DNA of 64,000 bases from Streptomyces griseoviridis. GTDB taxonomy: Bacteria; Actinomycetota; Actinomycetes; Streptomycetales; Streptomycetaceae. Both the position numbers and the translations under genes were made by a program. Positions 11,549-21,068 of the stretch are shown one piece after another. Position 1 is the first letter of the stretch. Each line of letters begins with the position of its first letter. The notes beneath the pieces were generated by a model. It did not search any database. It saw nothing but the letters and a program-made list of their open reading frames with translations, and was not told the DNA's origin. The stretch spans positions 1 to 64,000 of the forward strand of contig BMSM01000035.1 in assembly GCA_014649155.1 (NCBI GenBank). The letters are read 5' to 3'.

Positions 11549-12019
11549 GTGGCCGACAACGCGCGGGCCAAGAGGCTGGCGGACCTCATCCGGGAAGTGG
11601 TGGCCCAGAAGCTGCAGCGCGGGATCAAGGACCCGCGGCTCGGCTCCCACGTCACCATCACGGACACCCGGGTCACGGGTGACCTCCGGGAGGCGACCGT
11701 CTTCTACACGGTCTACGGCGACGACGAGGAGCGGCAGGCCGCCGCGGCGGGCCTGGAGAGCGCCAAGGGCATCCTGCGCTCCGAGGTCGGAAAGGCGGCC
11801 GGTGTGAAGTTCACCCCGACCCTCGCCTTCGTCATGGACGCCCTGCCGGACACCGCCAAGAACATCGAGGACCTCCTCGACAAGGCGCGGCAGTCCGACG
11901 CCAAGGTGCGCGAGGCGTCCGCGAACGCCCGCTACGCCGGCGAGCCGGACCCGTACCGCAAGCCGGGCGAGGACGACGAGGACGACCCGGCCGACGAGAC
12001 GGACGACACCGCTAAATGA
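11549..12019 (+). CDS. rbfA: Ribosome-binding factor A
   Basis: A 156-residue protein from GTG 11549 (GGGAG 12 bp upstream). It has the KH-like RbfA fold: RAKRLADLIREVVAQKLQRG, then ITDTRVTGDLREATVFYTVYGDD and LRSEVGKAAGVKFTPTLAFVMD. It aids late 30S maturation and cold adaptation. The acidic tail (residues ~130-156) is typical of the genus. The stop overlaps the truB start by 4 bp (ATGA), so translation of truB is coupled. Confidence 0.96.
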   Translation: MADNARAKRLADLIREVVAQKLQRGIKDPRLGSHVTITDTRVTGDLREATVFYTVYGDDEERQAAAAGLESAKGILRSEVGKAAGVKFTPTLAFVMDALPDTAKNIEDLLDKARQSDAKVREASANARYAGEPDPYRKPGEDDEDDPADETDDTAK

Positions 12020-12921
12020 CCGACAAGCACACCACGCCCGACGGCCTTGTCATCGTCGACAAACCGTCGGGCTTCACCTCGCACGACGTCGTCGCCAAGA
12101 TGCGCGGCATCGCCCGCACACGGCGCGTCGGGCACGCCGGCACGCTCGACCCGATGGCGACGGGCGTCCTGGTCCTCGGCGTGGAGCGGGCCACCAAGCT
12201 CCTCGGGCACCTCGCCCTCACCGAGAAGGAGTACGTGGGGACCGTCCGGCTCGGCCAGACCACCCTGACCGACGACGCCGAGGGCGAGATCACGGGGTCC
12301 ACCGACGCCTCGAAGGTCACCCGGGAAGCGGTCGACGCGGGCATCGCCGAGCTGACCGGCGAGATCATGCAGGTGCCGTCCAAGGTCAGCGCCATCAAGA
12401 TCAACGGAGTGCGCTCCTACAAGCGGGCGCGCGAGGGCGAGGAGTTCGAGATCCCGGCCCGCCCGGTCACCGTCTCCTCGTTCACGGTGTACGACGTCCG
12501 CGAGGACACCGCCGAGGACGGCACCCCGGTGCTCGACCTGGTGGTGTCGGTGGTCTGCTCCTCCGGCACGTACATCCGGGCGCTCGCCCGCGACCTCGGC
12601 GCCGGGCTCGGCGTCGGCGGTCATCTGACCGCGCTGCGCCGCACCCGGGTCGGGCCGTACAAGCTGGAGTCGGCCCGCACCCTGGAGCAGCTCCAGGAGG
12701 AGCTGACGGTCATGCCGGTCGCCGAGGCCGCCGGTGCCGCCTTCCCGCGCTGGGACGTCGACGCGCGGCGCGCCCGGCTGCTCACCAACGGGGTGCGGCT
12801 GGAGATGCCCGAGGAGTACGCGGGGGCCGGCGCGGTCGCCGTGTTCGGCCCCGCCGGCGAGCTGCTCGCGCTGGTCGAGGACCAGCGGGGCAAGGCCAGG
12901 AGCCTGGGCGTCTTCGCCTGA
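12016..12921 (+). CDS. truB: tRNA pseudouridine-55 synthase
   Basis: A 301-residue TruB that isomerises U55 in the T-loop of tRNAs. The catalytic Asp is in VGHAGTLDPMATGVLVLGV (Asp near residue 43). The KEYVGTVRLG strand and the VVCSSGTYIRALARDLG motif (residues ~178-194) are also present. The C-terminal PUA-like domain ends LVEDQRGKARSLGVFA. It overlaps rbfA by 4 bp, and a strong hairpin follows the stop. Confidence 0.97.
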   Translation: MTDKHTTPDGLVIVDKPSGFTSHDVVAKMRGIARTRRVGHAGTLDPMATGVLVLGVERATKLLGHLALTEKEYVGTVRLGQTTLTDDAEGEITGSTDASKVTREAVDAGIAELTGEIMQVPSKVSAIKINGVRSYKRAREGEEFEIPARPVTVSSFTVYDVREDTAEDGTPVLDLVVSVVCSSGTYIRALARDLGAGLGVGGHLTALRRTRVGPYKLESARTLEQLQEELTVMPVAEAAGAAFPRWDVDARRARLLTNGVRLEMPEEYAGAGAVAVFGPAGELLALVEDQRGKARSLGVFA

Positions 12922-12956
12922 TACGGGCCCGCCGGCGGGCCGGTCGCGGCACCTGC

Positions 12957-13000
12957 CCGTGGAGCGGCGGACACGGGGATGCCTCGCCGCCGCTCCACGG
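12957..13000 (+). terminator. Terminator hairpin after truB
   Basis: A perfect 14-bp stem (CCGTGGAGCGGCGG and its complement) with a 16-nt loop, 36 bp after the truB stop. It closes the infB-truB cluster. The rest of 13001-13187 holds only the presumed promoter of the following gene. Confidence 0.7.
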
Positions 13001-13187
13001 TCCCCCCTCGGTTCCCCCATCCCTAGGGTGTATCCAAGGCACCCCTCCTGTTCACCCGTCCGGGCAGGCGCTCGGAGTGAAGCGGGGGAGTGGAAGGGGG
13101 CGCGTTCGCCGAGCGATCTTTCCCGGCGATCATCATCCGCCTACCGTCGGACGCAGAGCACGGGTGTACGGCGGGGGAGGTCCGGCG

Positions 13188-16100
13188 ATGACGCCGACGT
13201 CGCGGAACCGGTTCCGGGAGACGTCCGGGGACACGGACGAGGTCCGGGGCGCTGCCGAGGCCGCGGGCGCCCCGCCGGGCGAGCGGGCCCCGGAGCCGGA
13301 CGGTCCGCCGCCCGCCCCGGCCGGCCCCGCCCTGGTCCGCGTCCACGACCTGGCCGGACGTCCGCGCGGCACCGGCTTCCTCGCCGACCACCACGGCACG
13401 GTCGTCACCAGCCACGAAGCCGTCGACGGCCTGCCCCGGCTGGTCCTGCACGGCGCCCGCGACCGGTGCTGCACCGTCACCGCCGACGCCGTCATCCCGC
13501 TGCCCGGCCTGAACCTCGCCCTGGTCCGCACCGAGGGCCTCGGCCTGCCCCCGCTGCCGCTGACCACCGGCGACGGCCCCGCCGCCGGGAGCTACGTACG
13601 GATCGCCGCCGGCGGCTGGCGCGAGGCCCGCGTGCTGGGCACCGCCGATGTCACGTACACCTCCACCGAGGGCTTCCACTTCCTCGGCGGCGCCCTGGAA
13701 CTGGCGGTCGGCACACTGGGCCGGGACGCCCTGCGGCTCGGCGGCGGAGCGACGGGCGGGCCGGTGCTGGACGCCGCCACCGGGGCCGTCCTCGGCGTCC
13801 TCGGCACCGCCCTGCGGTCCGCCCACAGCGACGTCGGTTTCGCCGTGCCGCTGCGCCGGGCCGACGCCCCCGGCCCCCTCGCCGAGCTGTTCGCGGAGAA
13901 CGCGGCGACGGTCCCGGCGTACGGCCCCGACCTCAATCCGGCGGGCGTACGGGAGCTGACGGCGGCCTCGGGCCGGCCGGACCGCACCCGGGGCGCCGGG
14001 CCGGCGGGCCGGGCCGGCGCGCCGCCGCCGGTCGAACGGGCGGCCCCGGCGGCGGAGTTCGCCGCCTTCGCCGACAGCCCGGCGTACGTCCTCGGGCTCG
14101 TCGGTGCCCCCGGCAGCGGCCGTACGACGGAGCTGGCGGCCCTCGCCGAGCGGCGCGGTCGGGGCCGGCGCCCGGCCCCGACCCTGTGGCTGCGCGGCGC
14201 CGACCTGCGCGCCGAGGACGCCTCGGTGGCCGACGCGGCGGGCCGGGCCCTGGAGCGGGCGGCCCGGACCGTCGGCGCGTCGGGAGGGCCGGCCGGGCCG
14301 AACGGGTTCGGCGGGGTGGGCGGCCGGGCGGCGGAGGCCGGGGGAGCGGCGACGGAGGCCGTGGGCCCCGCGTCCCCCGGGCCCGGCGGCGACGCACCGG
14401 GCGGTGCCGCGGGGCTCGGTGACGTGACCCCCGGGCGGGTGGCCGGACTGGCCCGGGACGCCGGACGCCCGCTGCTCCTGCTGCTGGACGGACCGGAGGA
14501 GATGCCGCCCGGCCTGGCGCACCGGCTGGCCGAGTGGAGCGAGAGCACGGCGGCCTGGCTGCGGCGGACGGGGTCCCGGCTGATCGTGGCGTGCCGCCCC
14601 GAGCACTGGGAGCGGGCGGGCGCGGCGTTCCCCCGCGAGGTGCTGTACCGGCCCGGCACGGCCGCCGTCCCCTGGCTGCCGCCGTGCGTGCCCCTCGACG
14701 ACCTGACGGAGGACGAGGCCCGGCGGGCACGGACCCGCCTCGGCGTCCCGGACGGGACGCTGGCGGACGCCGACGCCCGCCACCCCCTCACCCTCCGCCT
14801 GCTCTCCGAGGTCCGCGCCGCCCTGGGCGAGCCGCCCCGCCCCGCCGGCGGGGTGCCGGCGCTGCCGGGCGGACCACCGGAGCCCGGCCCCGCCCCCGCC
14901 GCCGTACTGGGCCGGGACGAGGTCCTCGCCGCCCACCTCGACCTCGTCTGCCTGCGCGTCGCGGCCCGCCTCGCCACGGAGAACGGCCTGCGCGGCACCG
15001 CCGTACGGCGGCTCGCGGCGAAGGTGTCCGGGCAGGTCCACGAGGCCGCCCGGCGCAGCCTCGCCCCCGGGCAGGGCGAACTGGACCCGGCGGCGTTCGA
15101 GGAGGTCTTCCCCCGCGATCAGGCCCCCGCCCGGCTCGGCGGCGGCACCGGCTGGGCCGCCGCCGTCCTCGCCGAGGGCCTGCTGGTGCCCGCAGGCCGC
15201 GGCTACCGCTTCGCGCACGAGGAGCTGGCCGACTGGCTCCAGGGCTTCCACCTCGACCTGGACGGGGCCCTGAACGCCCTCGTCCACCGGCACGGCCCGC
15301 TCGGCACCGGGCCCGCCGCCGACGTGCCGCACCACCGCATCGGCCCGGTCGTCGAGTCCCTGCTCCACGTCGCCCGCCAGCACGGCTCCGACCGGCTCGC
15401 CGCACGCCTGGCGGAGCTGGCGCAGGCCCTCGACGCCGAGCCGCCCTCCTGGTGGACCGCCCGGCTCCTCACCGGAGTCCTGTCCCGTGTGCCCGACCCG
15501 GTGCCGTACGCCGGCGTGCTCCGGCGGCTCGCCGACGCGGCCGCCGCCCGGCGCGAGGAGGGGCGGCCGGTGCCGCGCGAGTTCGGGCCGGCCTTCTGGG
15601 CGGCCCTGCCGGTGCCGGACGACCTCCGCCTCGACCTGTTCCGCCGGCTCGTCCGCGCCGACGGACCCCCGCACGAGCCGGGCCCCCGCCACCTGGACAC
15701 CGTCGCCTCCCTCCTCACCGACCGCCCCGCGGCTGTACAGCCCTGCCTCGTCCGCTGGTTCGACGACGAACGGCCCCTGCCCGCCGCCCCGCACGCCACC
15801 GTCGCCACGGCCGCGCAGGCCCTGCTGCACACCCACCGCCACCACGCCCCGGACGACCTCGTCGAGACCCTCGTGGACAGCGCCCACCACCGCGCCGGCG
15901 AACTGCTCGCCGTCCTCGCCGAGGAGGAGCCCTCCGCCGTCTGCCGCGCCGCCGACCGGTGGGCCCGCGACGAACGGCCCGAGCGGCGCGCGGCGGCCGT
16001 GACCTACGCCCTGCGCGCCGCCGAGCACGTCCGCACCGAGACCGACCGCCAACTGCTGCGCTACACCGCCCTCGCCCTGCTCGTCCGCTCCGCCGACAGC

Positions 16101-16916
16101 CCGCTGCACGGCGCCGCCCTCGCCCTGCTCGTCCGCGATCCGGACAGCCGCGACCGCCACCTGGAGCGGGCGCTGCGCCACTTCGCGGCCGGCGACCCCT
16201 ACCTCCCGCCGAGCGCCCTGGCCGCCGCCCTGCCCACCCACCCTGGGCCCGTCCTCGACGCCTTCCGGGCCCGGCTGCGCGGCCCGGACGCCGGGGAGGC
16301 CCTGCGCCGGCTCGCCGACGCGGCCACCCCCGAGCTGGCGCCCCGCGTCGCCGAGGTCCTCGCGGAGACCGCCGCCCAGCACCCGGAGACCGCCGGGCAG
16401 GTCGCCGGGTACGTGGAACGGCGGCTCGGCCGGGACCCGGCCGCCGCCGACGACGTACTCCTGCCGCTGGCCGGCGGACTCCTCACGATCGGACCCGTGC
16501 CGGTGCGCACGGCGCTCGCCACGGTGCTCGGCGCCCCCGGCCGCGCCCCGCTGCGCGGCGCCCTGCGGGACGTCCTCCTGGAGCACGAACGCGACCCCGC
16601 GGTCCTCGACGCGCTGCTGCGCGCGGCGGTCCTGCCGGTCCACGCCGGCGAGGGCGGCGGCCACGGCGACGCCCTGCGCCCCCTCGTCCGCCGCGTCGGG
16701 CTGCTGCTGGTCCGCACCCCAAAGGGCGCCGCCCGCTTCGACGGCACCCTCGTCGCCCTGGCCCGGCAGGCCCCCGGCTTCGCCGCCCGCCTGGCCGGCT
16801 GGCTGGCCGGCGCGCCCCAGGAGTGGGCGGCCCTGATCGGCCCGGGCACCCGCCGGACCGTCGAGAGCCTCGCCGGCCAGGGCATCCCCGTACGAGGGGG
16901 CGGGCGCGACCGGTGA
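13188..16916 (+). CDS. Degenerate trypsin-like domain fused to a P-loop NTPase and helical repeats
   Basis: A 1242-residue protein from ATG 13188, with GGGGGAGG 7 bp upstream; the longer in-frame start at 13077 is rejected. Residues ~45-220 match the Trypsin_2 pattern (GTGFLADHHGTVVTSHEAVD, then LPGLNLALVRT, then GGGATGGPVLD). Against the usual LTNAHVVDG, D and GxSGGP, the His is displaced by one residue, Asp is Asn and Ser is Thr, so proteolysis is doubtful. A P-loop GLVGAPGSGRTTEL lies near residue 306 and a Walker B-like LLLLLDGPEE near residue 432. The C-terminal ~700 residues are Ala/Leu/Arg-rich helical repeats of HEAT-like character. This sensor-NTPase-repeat layout resembles STAND-type signalling or conflict proteins. 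The function is unknown. Confidence 0.7.
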   Translation: MTPTSRNRFRETSGDTDEVRGAAEAAGAPPGERAPEPDGPPPAPAGPALVRVHDLAGRPRGTGFLADHHGTVVTSHEAVDGLPRLVLHGARDRCCTVTADAVIPLPGLNLALVRTEGLGLPPLPLTTGDGPAAGSYVRIAAGGWREARVLGTADVTYTSTEGFHFLGGALELAVGTLGRDALRLGGGATGGPVLDAATGAVLGVLGTALRSAHSDVGFAVPLRRADAPGPLAELFAENAATVPAYGPDLNPAGVRELTAASGRPDRTRGAGPAGRAGAPPPVERAAPAAEFAAFADSPAYVLGLVGAPGSGRTTELAALAERRGRGRRPAPTLWLRGADLRAEDASVADAAGRALERAARTVGASGGPAGPNGFGGVGGRAAEAGGAATEAVGPASPGPGGDAPGGAAGLGDVTPGRVAGLARDAGRPLLLLLDGPEEMPPGLAHRLAEWSESTAAWLRRTGSRLIVACRPEHWERAGAAFPREVLYRPGTAAVPWLPPCVPLDDLTEDEARRARTRLGVPDGTLADADARHPLTLRLLSEVRAALGEPPRPAGGVPALPGGPPEPGPAPAAVLGRDEVLAAHLDLVCLRVAARLATENGLRGTAVRRLAAKVSGQVHEAARRSLAPGQGELDPAAFEEVFPRDQAPARLGGGTGWAAAVLAEGLLVPAGRGYRFAHEELADWLQGFHLDLDGALNALVHRHGPLGTGPAADVPHHRIGPVVESLLHVARQHGSDRLAARLAELAQALDAEPPSWWTARLLTGVLSRVPDPVPYAGVLRRLADAAAARREEGRPVPREFGPAFWAALPVPDDLRLDLFRRLVRADGPPHEPGPRHLDTVASLLTDRPAAVQPCLVRWFDDERPLPAAPHATVATAAQALLHTHRHHAPDDLVETLVDSAHHRAGELLAVLAEEEPSAVCRAADRWARDERPERRAAAVTYALRAAEHVRTETDRQLLRYTALALLVRSADSPLHGAALALLVRDPDSRDRHLERALRHFAAGDPYLPPSALAAALPTHPGPVLDAFRARLRGPDAGEALRRLADAATPELAPRVAEVLAETAAQHPETAGQVAGYVERRLGRDPAAADDVLLPLAGGLLTIGPVPVRTALATVLGAPGRAPLRGALRDVLLEHERDPAVLDALLRAAVLPVHAGEGGGHGDALRPLVRRVGLLLVRTPKGAARFDGTLVALARQAPGFAARLAGWLAGAPQEWAALIGPGTRRTVESLAGQGIPVRGGGRDR

Positions 16917-17037
16917 GCCGGCCGCGGTGACCGGCCACATTCCATGCCGATGCGGGCCGGGCGCGGGCGGCATGGCACCCTTAGACCTGCGACAAGAGGC
17001 AGGGTTCTCGACGAGTTTGCGACAAGGAGCAGACACA

Positions 17038-17994
17038 GTGCAGCGCTGGCGTGGCTTGGAGGACATCCCCGAGGACTGGGGACGCAGCGTCGTCACCATC
17101 GGCTCCTACGACGGCGTCCACCGCGGGCACCAGCTGATCATCCGGCATGCCGTGGACCGGGCCCGCGCCCTGGGCGTCCCGGCCGTCGTCGTCACCTTCG
17201 ACCCGCACCCCAGCGAGGTCGTCCGCCCCGGCAGCCACCCGCCCCTGCTGGCCCCGCACCACCGCCGCGCCGAACTCTGCGCCGAGCTGGGCGTGGACGC
17301 CGTCCTCGTCCTCCCCTTCACCAAGGAGTTCTCGAACCTCTCCCCGGCCGACTTCGTCGTCAAGGTCCTGGTCGACAAGCTGCACGCCAAGGCGGTCGTC
17401 GAGGGCCCCAACTTCCGCTTCGGCCACAAGGCCGCCGGGAACGTCGGCTTCCTCACCGAACAGGGCCGCGTCTACGACTTCGAGGTCGAGGTCGTGGACC
17501 TGTACGTGAGCGGCGACGCGGGCGCCGGCCAGCCCTTCTCCTCCACCCTGACCCGCCGCCTGATCGCCGAGGGCGACGTCCGCGGCGCCGCCGAGATCCT
17601 CGGCCGGCCGCACCGCGTCGAGGGCGTCGTCGTCCGCGGCGCCCAGCGCGGCCGGGAACTGGGCTTCCCCACCGCCAACGTCGAGACCCTCCCGCACACC
17701 GCGATCCCCGCCGACGGCGTCTACGCGGGCTGGCTGCACGCGGCCGGCGAGGCGATGCCGGCCGCGATCTCGGTCGGTACCAACCCCCAGTTCGACGGCA
17801 CCGAGCGCACGGTGGAGGCGTACGCCATCGACCGCGTCGGCCTCGACCTGTACGGCCTGCACGTCGCCGTCGACTTCCTGGCCTTCGTCCGCGGTCAGGC
17901 CCGCTTCGACACGCTGGACGCCCTGCTGGAGCAGATGACCGAGGACGTGAAGACGTGCCGGGAGCTGGTGGCGGAGGCGTCGGGGCGGGGCTGA
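17038..17994 (+). CDS. ribF: Bifunctional riboflavin kinase / FAD synthetase
   Basis: A 318-residue protein from GTG 17038 with AAGGAG 10 bp upstream; the longer in-frame start at 16927 lacks an RBS. The N-terminal nucleotidyltransferase domain has SYDGVHRGHQ (near residues 22-31) and the strand VTFDPHPSEVVRP. The C-terminal riboflavin kinase domain has GRELGFPTANVE (near 205) and DGVYAGWL, ending with LDALLEQMTEDVKTCRELV. It makes FMN and then FAD from riboflavin. In most actinobacteria ribF lies next to rpsO; here about 35.8 kb of ESX locus separates them. Confidence 0.96.
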   Translation: MQRWRGLEDIPEDWGRSVVTIGSYDGVHRGHQLIIRHAVDRARALGVPAVVVTFDPHPSEVVRPGSHPPLLAPHHRRAELCAELGVDAVLVLPFTKEFSNLSPADFVVKVLVDKLHAKAVVEGPNFRFGHKAAGNVGFLTEQGRVYDFEVEVVDLYVSGDAGAGQPFSSTLTRRLIAEGDVRGAAEILGRPHRVEGVVVRGAQRGRELGFPTANVETLPHTAIPADGVYAGWLHAAGEAMPAAISVGTNPQFDGTERTVEAYAIDRVGLDLYGLHVAVDFLAFVRGQARFDTLDALLEQMTEDVKTCRELVAEASGRG

Positions 17995-18015
17995 GGCGGA
18001 GCGGTTGCCCCGTGA

Positions 18016-18050
18016 CGAAGGGCCGGCACCTCCGGGGTGCCGGCCCTTCG
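18016..18050. terminator. Bidirectional terminator between ribF and the EspI-like gene
   Basis: A perfect 15-bp stem CGAAGGGCCGGCACC with the loop TCCGG, between the convergent stops of ribF and the minus-strand ATPase gene. It marks the left border of the ESX locus. Confidence 0.8.
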
Positions 18051-18059
18051 CCGTGGTCC

Positions 18060-21000
18060 TTACTGCTGCGGCGGCATGTGCCCCGGCGGCATCCCGGCCC
18101 CGGGGTGGCCCGGCTGCTGGTACGGAGGCTGCGGGTACCCCTGCTGCGGACCGGACTGCCAGGGCTGGCCCGGGTGCGCGCCGGGAGGGCCCTGGAAGGG
18201 CGGTCCGGCCGGAGCCTGCTGACCCGGCATCGGGGGCGCCATGGTGGGCGGCGGGTTGCCGTCCGAGGTCCACAGCCCCTGCTCCTGCTGGGCCCGCGCG
18301 AAGTCCTCGGCGACCTTCACGGCCAGGTCGAAGTACGCCTCGCGGACCTTCGGCCGCATCATGTCGAGGTCGACCTCGGCCCCCGCCGCCAGATGCTCGT
18401 CGAAGGGCACGACGATCACGCCGCGGCAGCGCTGCTCGAAGTGGGTGACGATGTCCTCCACCTTGATCATCTTGCCGGTCTCGCGCACGCCCGAGATCAC
18501 CGTGAGGGACCGCGAGACCAGGGACGCGTACCCGTGCGCGGACAGCCAGTCCAGCGTCGTACTGGCGCTGCTCGCGCCGTCCACCGAGGGCGTCGAGATG
18601 ATGATCAGCTGGTCGGCGAGGTCGAGCACTCCGCGCATGGCGCTGTAGAGCAGTCCGGTGCCCGAGTCGGTGAGGATGATCGGGTACTGGCGGCCGAGCA
18701 CGTCGATCGCGCGCCGGTAGTCCTCGTCGTTGAAGGTCGTGGACACGGCCGGGTCCACGTCGTTGGCGATGATCTCCAGTCCGGACGGCGCCTGTGACGT
18801 GAAGCGGCGGATGTCCATGTACGAGTTGAGGTACGGGATCGCCTGCACGAGGTCGCGGATGGTGGCGCCGGTCTCCCGCCGCACCCGGCGGCCGAGCGTG
18901 CCGGCGTCCGGGTTGGCGTCGATGGCCAGGATCTTGTCCTGCCGCTCACTGGCCAGCGTGGCGCCGAGCGCGGTGGTCGTGGTCGTCTTGCCCACGCCGC
19001 CCTTGAGGCTGATCACCGCGATCCGGTAGCAGGAGAGCACCGGGGTCCGGATGAGGTCGAGCTTGCGCTGCCGCTCCTGCTCCTCCTTGCGGCCACCGAG
19101 CTTGAACCGCGATCCGCCCGGCGTGGGGCGGCTGCTCCTGGCCTTCTGCTTCCTGCTGTTGACCAGCCGGTCGGAGGTCAGCTCGACGGCCGCGTTGTAC
19201 CCGAGCGGCGCTCCCGGGCTGACCTGTTCGCGCTGGTCGTGCTGCATGGCCTGCGGGTAGGCGGCACCGGTACGGGGGTCCACGCCGGGCCGGGCGGGCG
19301 GCTGGCCGTAGGGGTACGGGGCCTGCGGGGGCTGTCCGGGCACGGCCGGAGCGGGCTGGCCCGGTTGCGGCTGCGGCTGTGCTCCGGGCCCGGGCTGGCC
19401 GGGCTGGGCGGGGGGCTGCTGGGGGTAGCCGTAGCCCTGCGGGGTCGGCTGCGGGAAGCCGTAACCGCCCTGCGGAGGCTGGGGCTGCTGGGGGTAGCCG
19501 TACGCGCTCTGCGGAGGCGTCGGCGCCGACGGGTGCGGGAAGCCGTAGCCCGCTTGCGGCGGGGCCGGAGGCGCGGGCTGCTGGGGCGGGAAGCCGTAGC
19601 CCGGCTGCGGAGGCTGGGGTGCGCCGAAGGCGCCCTGCGGGGCGGCCGGCCAGCCGGGCGGTGCTGCCTGCGGGGCCTGCGGCTGAGCCGGGGCCGCGGT
19701 GGGCTGGGCGGGCGTGGCCGGCTCGCCGGGCCGGGGCTGAGGGACCTGTCCGTCCGTGGCCGGCCACGCCTGGGCGGCGGCCGGCGCGGGTGCGGCCGGC
19801 GGCATGGGCGTGCCTCCGGTCGCGGCGGACGGGAACTGCGGCGGAAGCGGCGGAACGGCTCCTTCCGGTGCCGGCGGGGGCCGCCAGCCGGCCGCCACGT
19901 CCTGCTGGGCGCCCCGCTCCGGCTCCGGGGCCGAGTGCTCGGCCGCCTGGGTCTCGGCGGACGGGGCGGCGCCGTCGCCCTCGGTTTCGCCGTCCGCCGC
20001 CGTGTCCGCGGTTATGTCACCGGCGGTACGGGACTCCTCGCGGACCTCCGTGCCGGCGGCGTCGTCGGCGTCGTCGGCGTCCTCGGCCTCGTGGTCCGGT
20101 GTCGCCTCCGGGCCGGCCCCGGGGGCGGACGGCGCGTCGTCGGGGGCGGCGCTGTCCTGCGCGCGGAGGTCGGTGGACGCGCCGGTGTCCGGCGAGGCGC
20201 CGGGGGACGGGGCGGTGTCGCTCTCCGGCGTGCTGCCGAGAGCGGTGGGTGACGCCTCGTCGGACGCGGCCGAGGCGTCCGGCGCCGGTTCGGCCGGGCT
20301 GCCCGCGGCGGGCGGAGGCGTGGGAGTGGAGGCAGACGCCGACGGGGCGGACGCCGGGACCGTCGGGTAGGGCGTGCCCACCGGCGGCGGGGGCGTCACC
20401 GGGGTCGCACCCGGGGGCGGTGGCGGAGGGGTCACCGGCGACGCCACGGGGGGCGGTCCGAAGCCCGGCACCGCGGCGGGCGGCCCGTCGGGTCCGGAAC
20501 CGGAGCCGGGAGCGGCCTGGGGGACGGTGAACGGACCCGGTCCCGCGGCGGCTCCCTGACCGGGCGTGGCCGGCGGACCCGGGAAGGACGCTCGGCCGTG
20601 CGCCGGGGCCTGACCGGGAGCGGTGCCCTGACCGGGGCCGGCGTCCTGGCCGGGGAAAGCGCCTTGTCCGGGGAAAGCTCCCTGGCCGCCGGGGAAGGCG
20701 CTCTGACCGGGGAAGGGGCTCTGGCCAGGAGCCGTCCCCTGCCCGGGAGTTGCCGGCTGCCCGGCGGTCACCGGCGTTCCGGGTGCCCCCGGTGCCGTGC
20801 CGTGGGCGGGGTTGGGTGCCTGGCCCGGGACCGTCCCGGAGCCGGGAGGCGTGGACGCGGGGGTGGAAGGGTCGGCGGGAGGGTTCTGCGCAGGGGCGGG
20901 AGCGGGCGGTGTCTGCCCTCCGCCGGCCGCCGCGGTCTGGGTGTACCAGGCAGGCGCGGCATAGTCGATGGTGAACTCGCCCGTCACCTCGACGGCCGAT

Positions 21001-21068
21001 TCCGCGTCGGACTGGTCATCGCTGGGCGTGGTCCAGCCCACGCGCATCCCGTCCCGATCGCTGTGCAC
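18060..21068 (-). CDS. EspI-like MinD/ParA-type ATPase with a long Pro/Gln/Gly-rich N-terminus
   Basis: A 1002-residue protein. GTG 21066-21068 is chosen because CCAGGAGGA precedes it; the start at 21116 has no RBS. Residues ~45-640 are low complexity, with repeats such as FPGQGAFPGQ and the QxGYGFPxxxPxPPQ type. The C-terminal third is a deviant-Walker ATPase: VISLKGGVGKTTTTTALG near residue 687, ILAIDANPDAGTLG, and ILTDSGTGLLYSAMRGVLDLAD. This layout matches mycobacterial EspI, which regulates ESX-1 according to energy status; a similar role is inferred here. It is the first gene of the locus and is convergent with ribF. Confidence 0.85.
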   Translation of the reverse strand: MHSDRDGMRVGWTTPSDDQSDAESAVEVTGEFTIDYAAPAWYTQTAAAGGGQTPPAPAPAQNPPADPSTPASTPPGSGTVPGQAPNPAHGTAPGAPGTPVTAGQPATPGQGTAPGQSPFPGQSAFPGGQGAFPGQGAFPGQDAGPGQGTAPGQAPAHGRASFPGPPATPGQGAAAGPGPFTVPQAAPGSGSGPDGPPAAVPGFGPPPVASPVTPPPPPPGATPVTPPPPVGTPYPTVPASAPSASASTPTPPPAAGSPAEPAPDASAASDEASPTALGSTPESDTAPSPGASPDTGASTDLRAQDSAAPDDAPSAPGAGPEATPDHEAEDADDADDAAGTEVREESRTAGDITADTAADGETEGDGAAPSAETQAAEHSAPEPERGAQQDVAAGWRPPPAPEGAVPPLPPQFPSAATGGTPMPPAAPAPAAAQAWPATDGQVPQPRPGEPATPAQPTAAPAQPQAPQAAPPGWPAAPQGAFGAPQPPQPGYGFPPQQPAPPAPPQAGYGFPHPSAPTPPQSAYGYPQQPQPPQGGYGFPQPTPQGYGYPQQPPAQPGQPGPGAQPQPQPGQPAPAVPGQPPQAPYPYGQPPARPGVDPRTGAAYPQAMQHDQREQVSPGAPLGYNAAVELTSDRLVNSRKQKARSSRPTPGGSRFKLGGRKEEQERQRKLDLIRTPVLSCYRIAVISLKGGVGKTTTTTALGATLASERQDKILAIDANPDAGTLGRRVRRETGATIRDLVQAIPYLNSYMDIRRFTSQAPSGLEIIANDVDPAVSTTFNDEDYRRAIDVLGRQYPIILTDSGTGLLYSAMRGVLDLADQLIIISTPSVDGASSASTTLDWLSAHGYASLVSRSLTVISGVRETGKMIKVEDIVTHFEQRCRGVIVVPFDEHLAAGAEVDLDMMRPKVREAYFDLAVKVAEDFARAQQEQGLWTSDGNPPPTMAPPMPGQQAPAGPPFQGPPGAHPGQPWQSGPQQGYPQPPYQQPGHPGAGMPPGHMPPQQ

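Noticed and set aside
13023..17099. A 1358-codon minus-strand frame opposite the trypsin-like/NTPase gene
   Set aside because: Low-complexity Gly/Arg/Ala translation, no RBS, and it covers the plus-strand gene with clear motifs.
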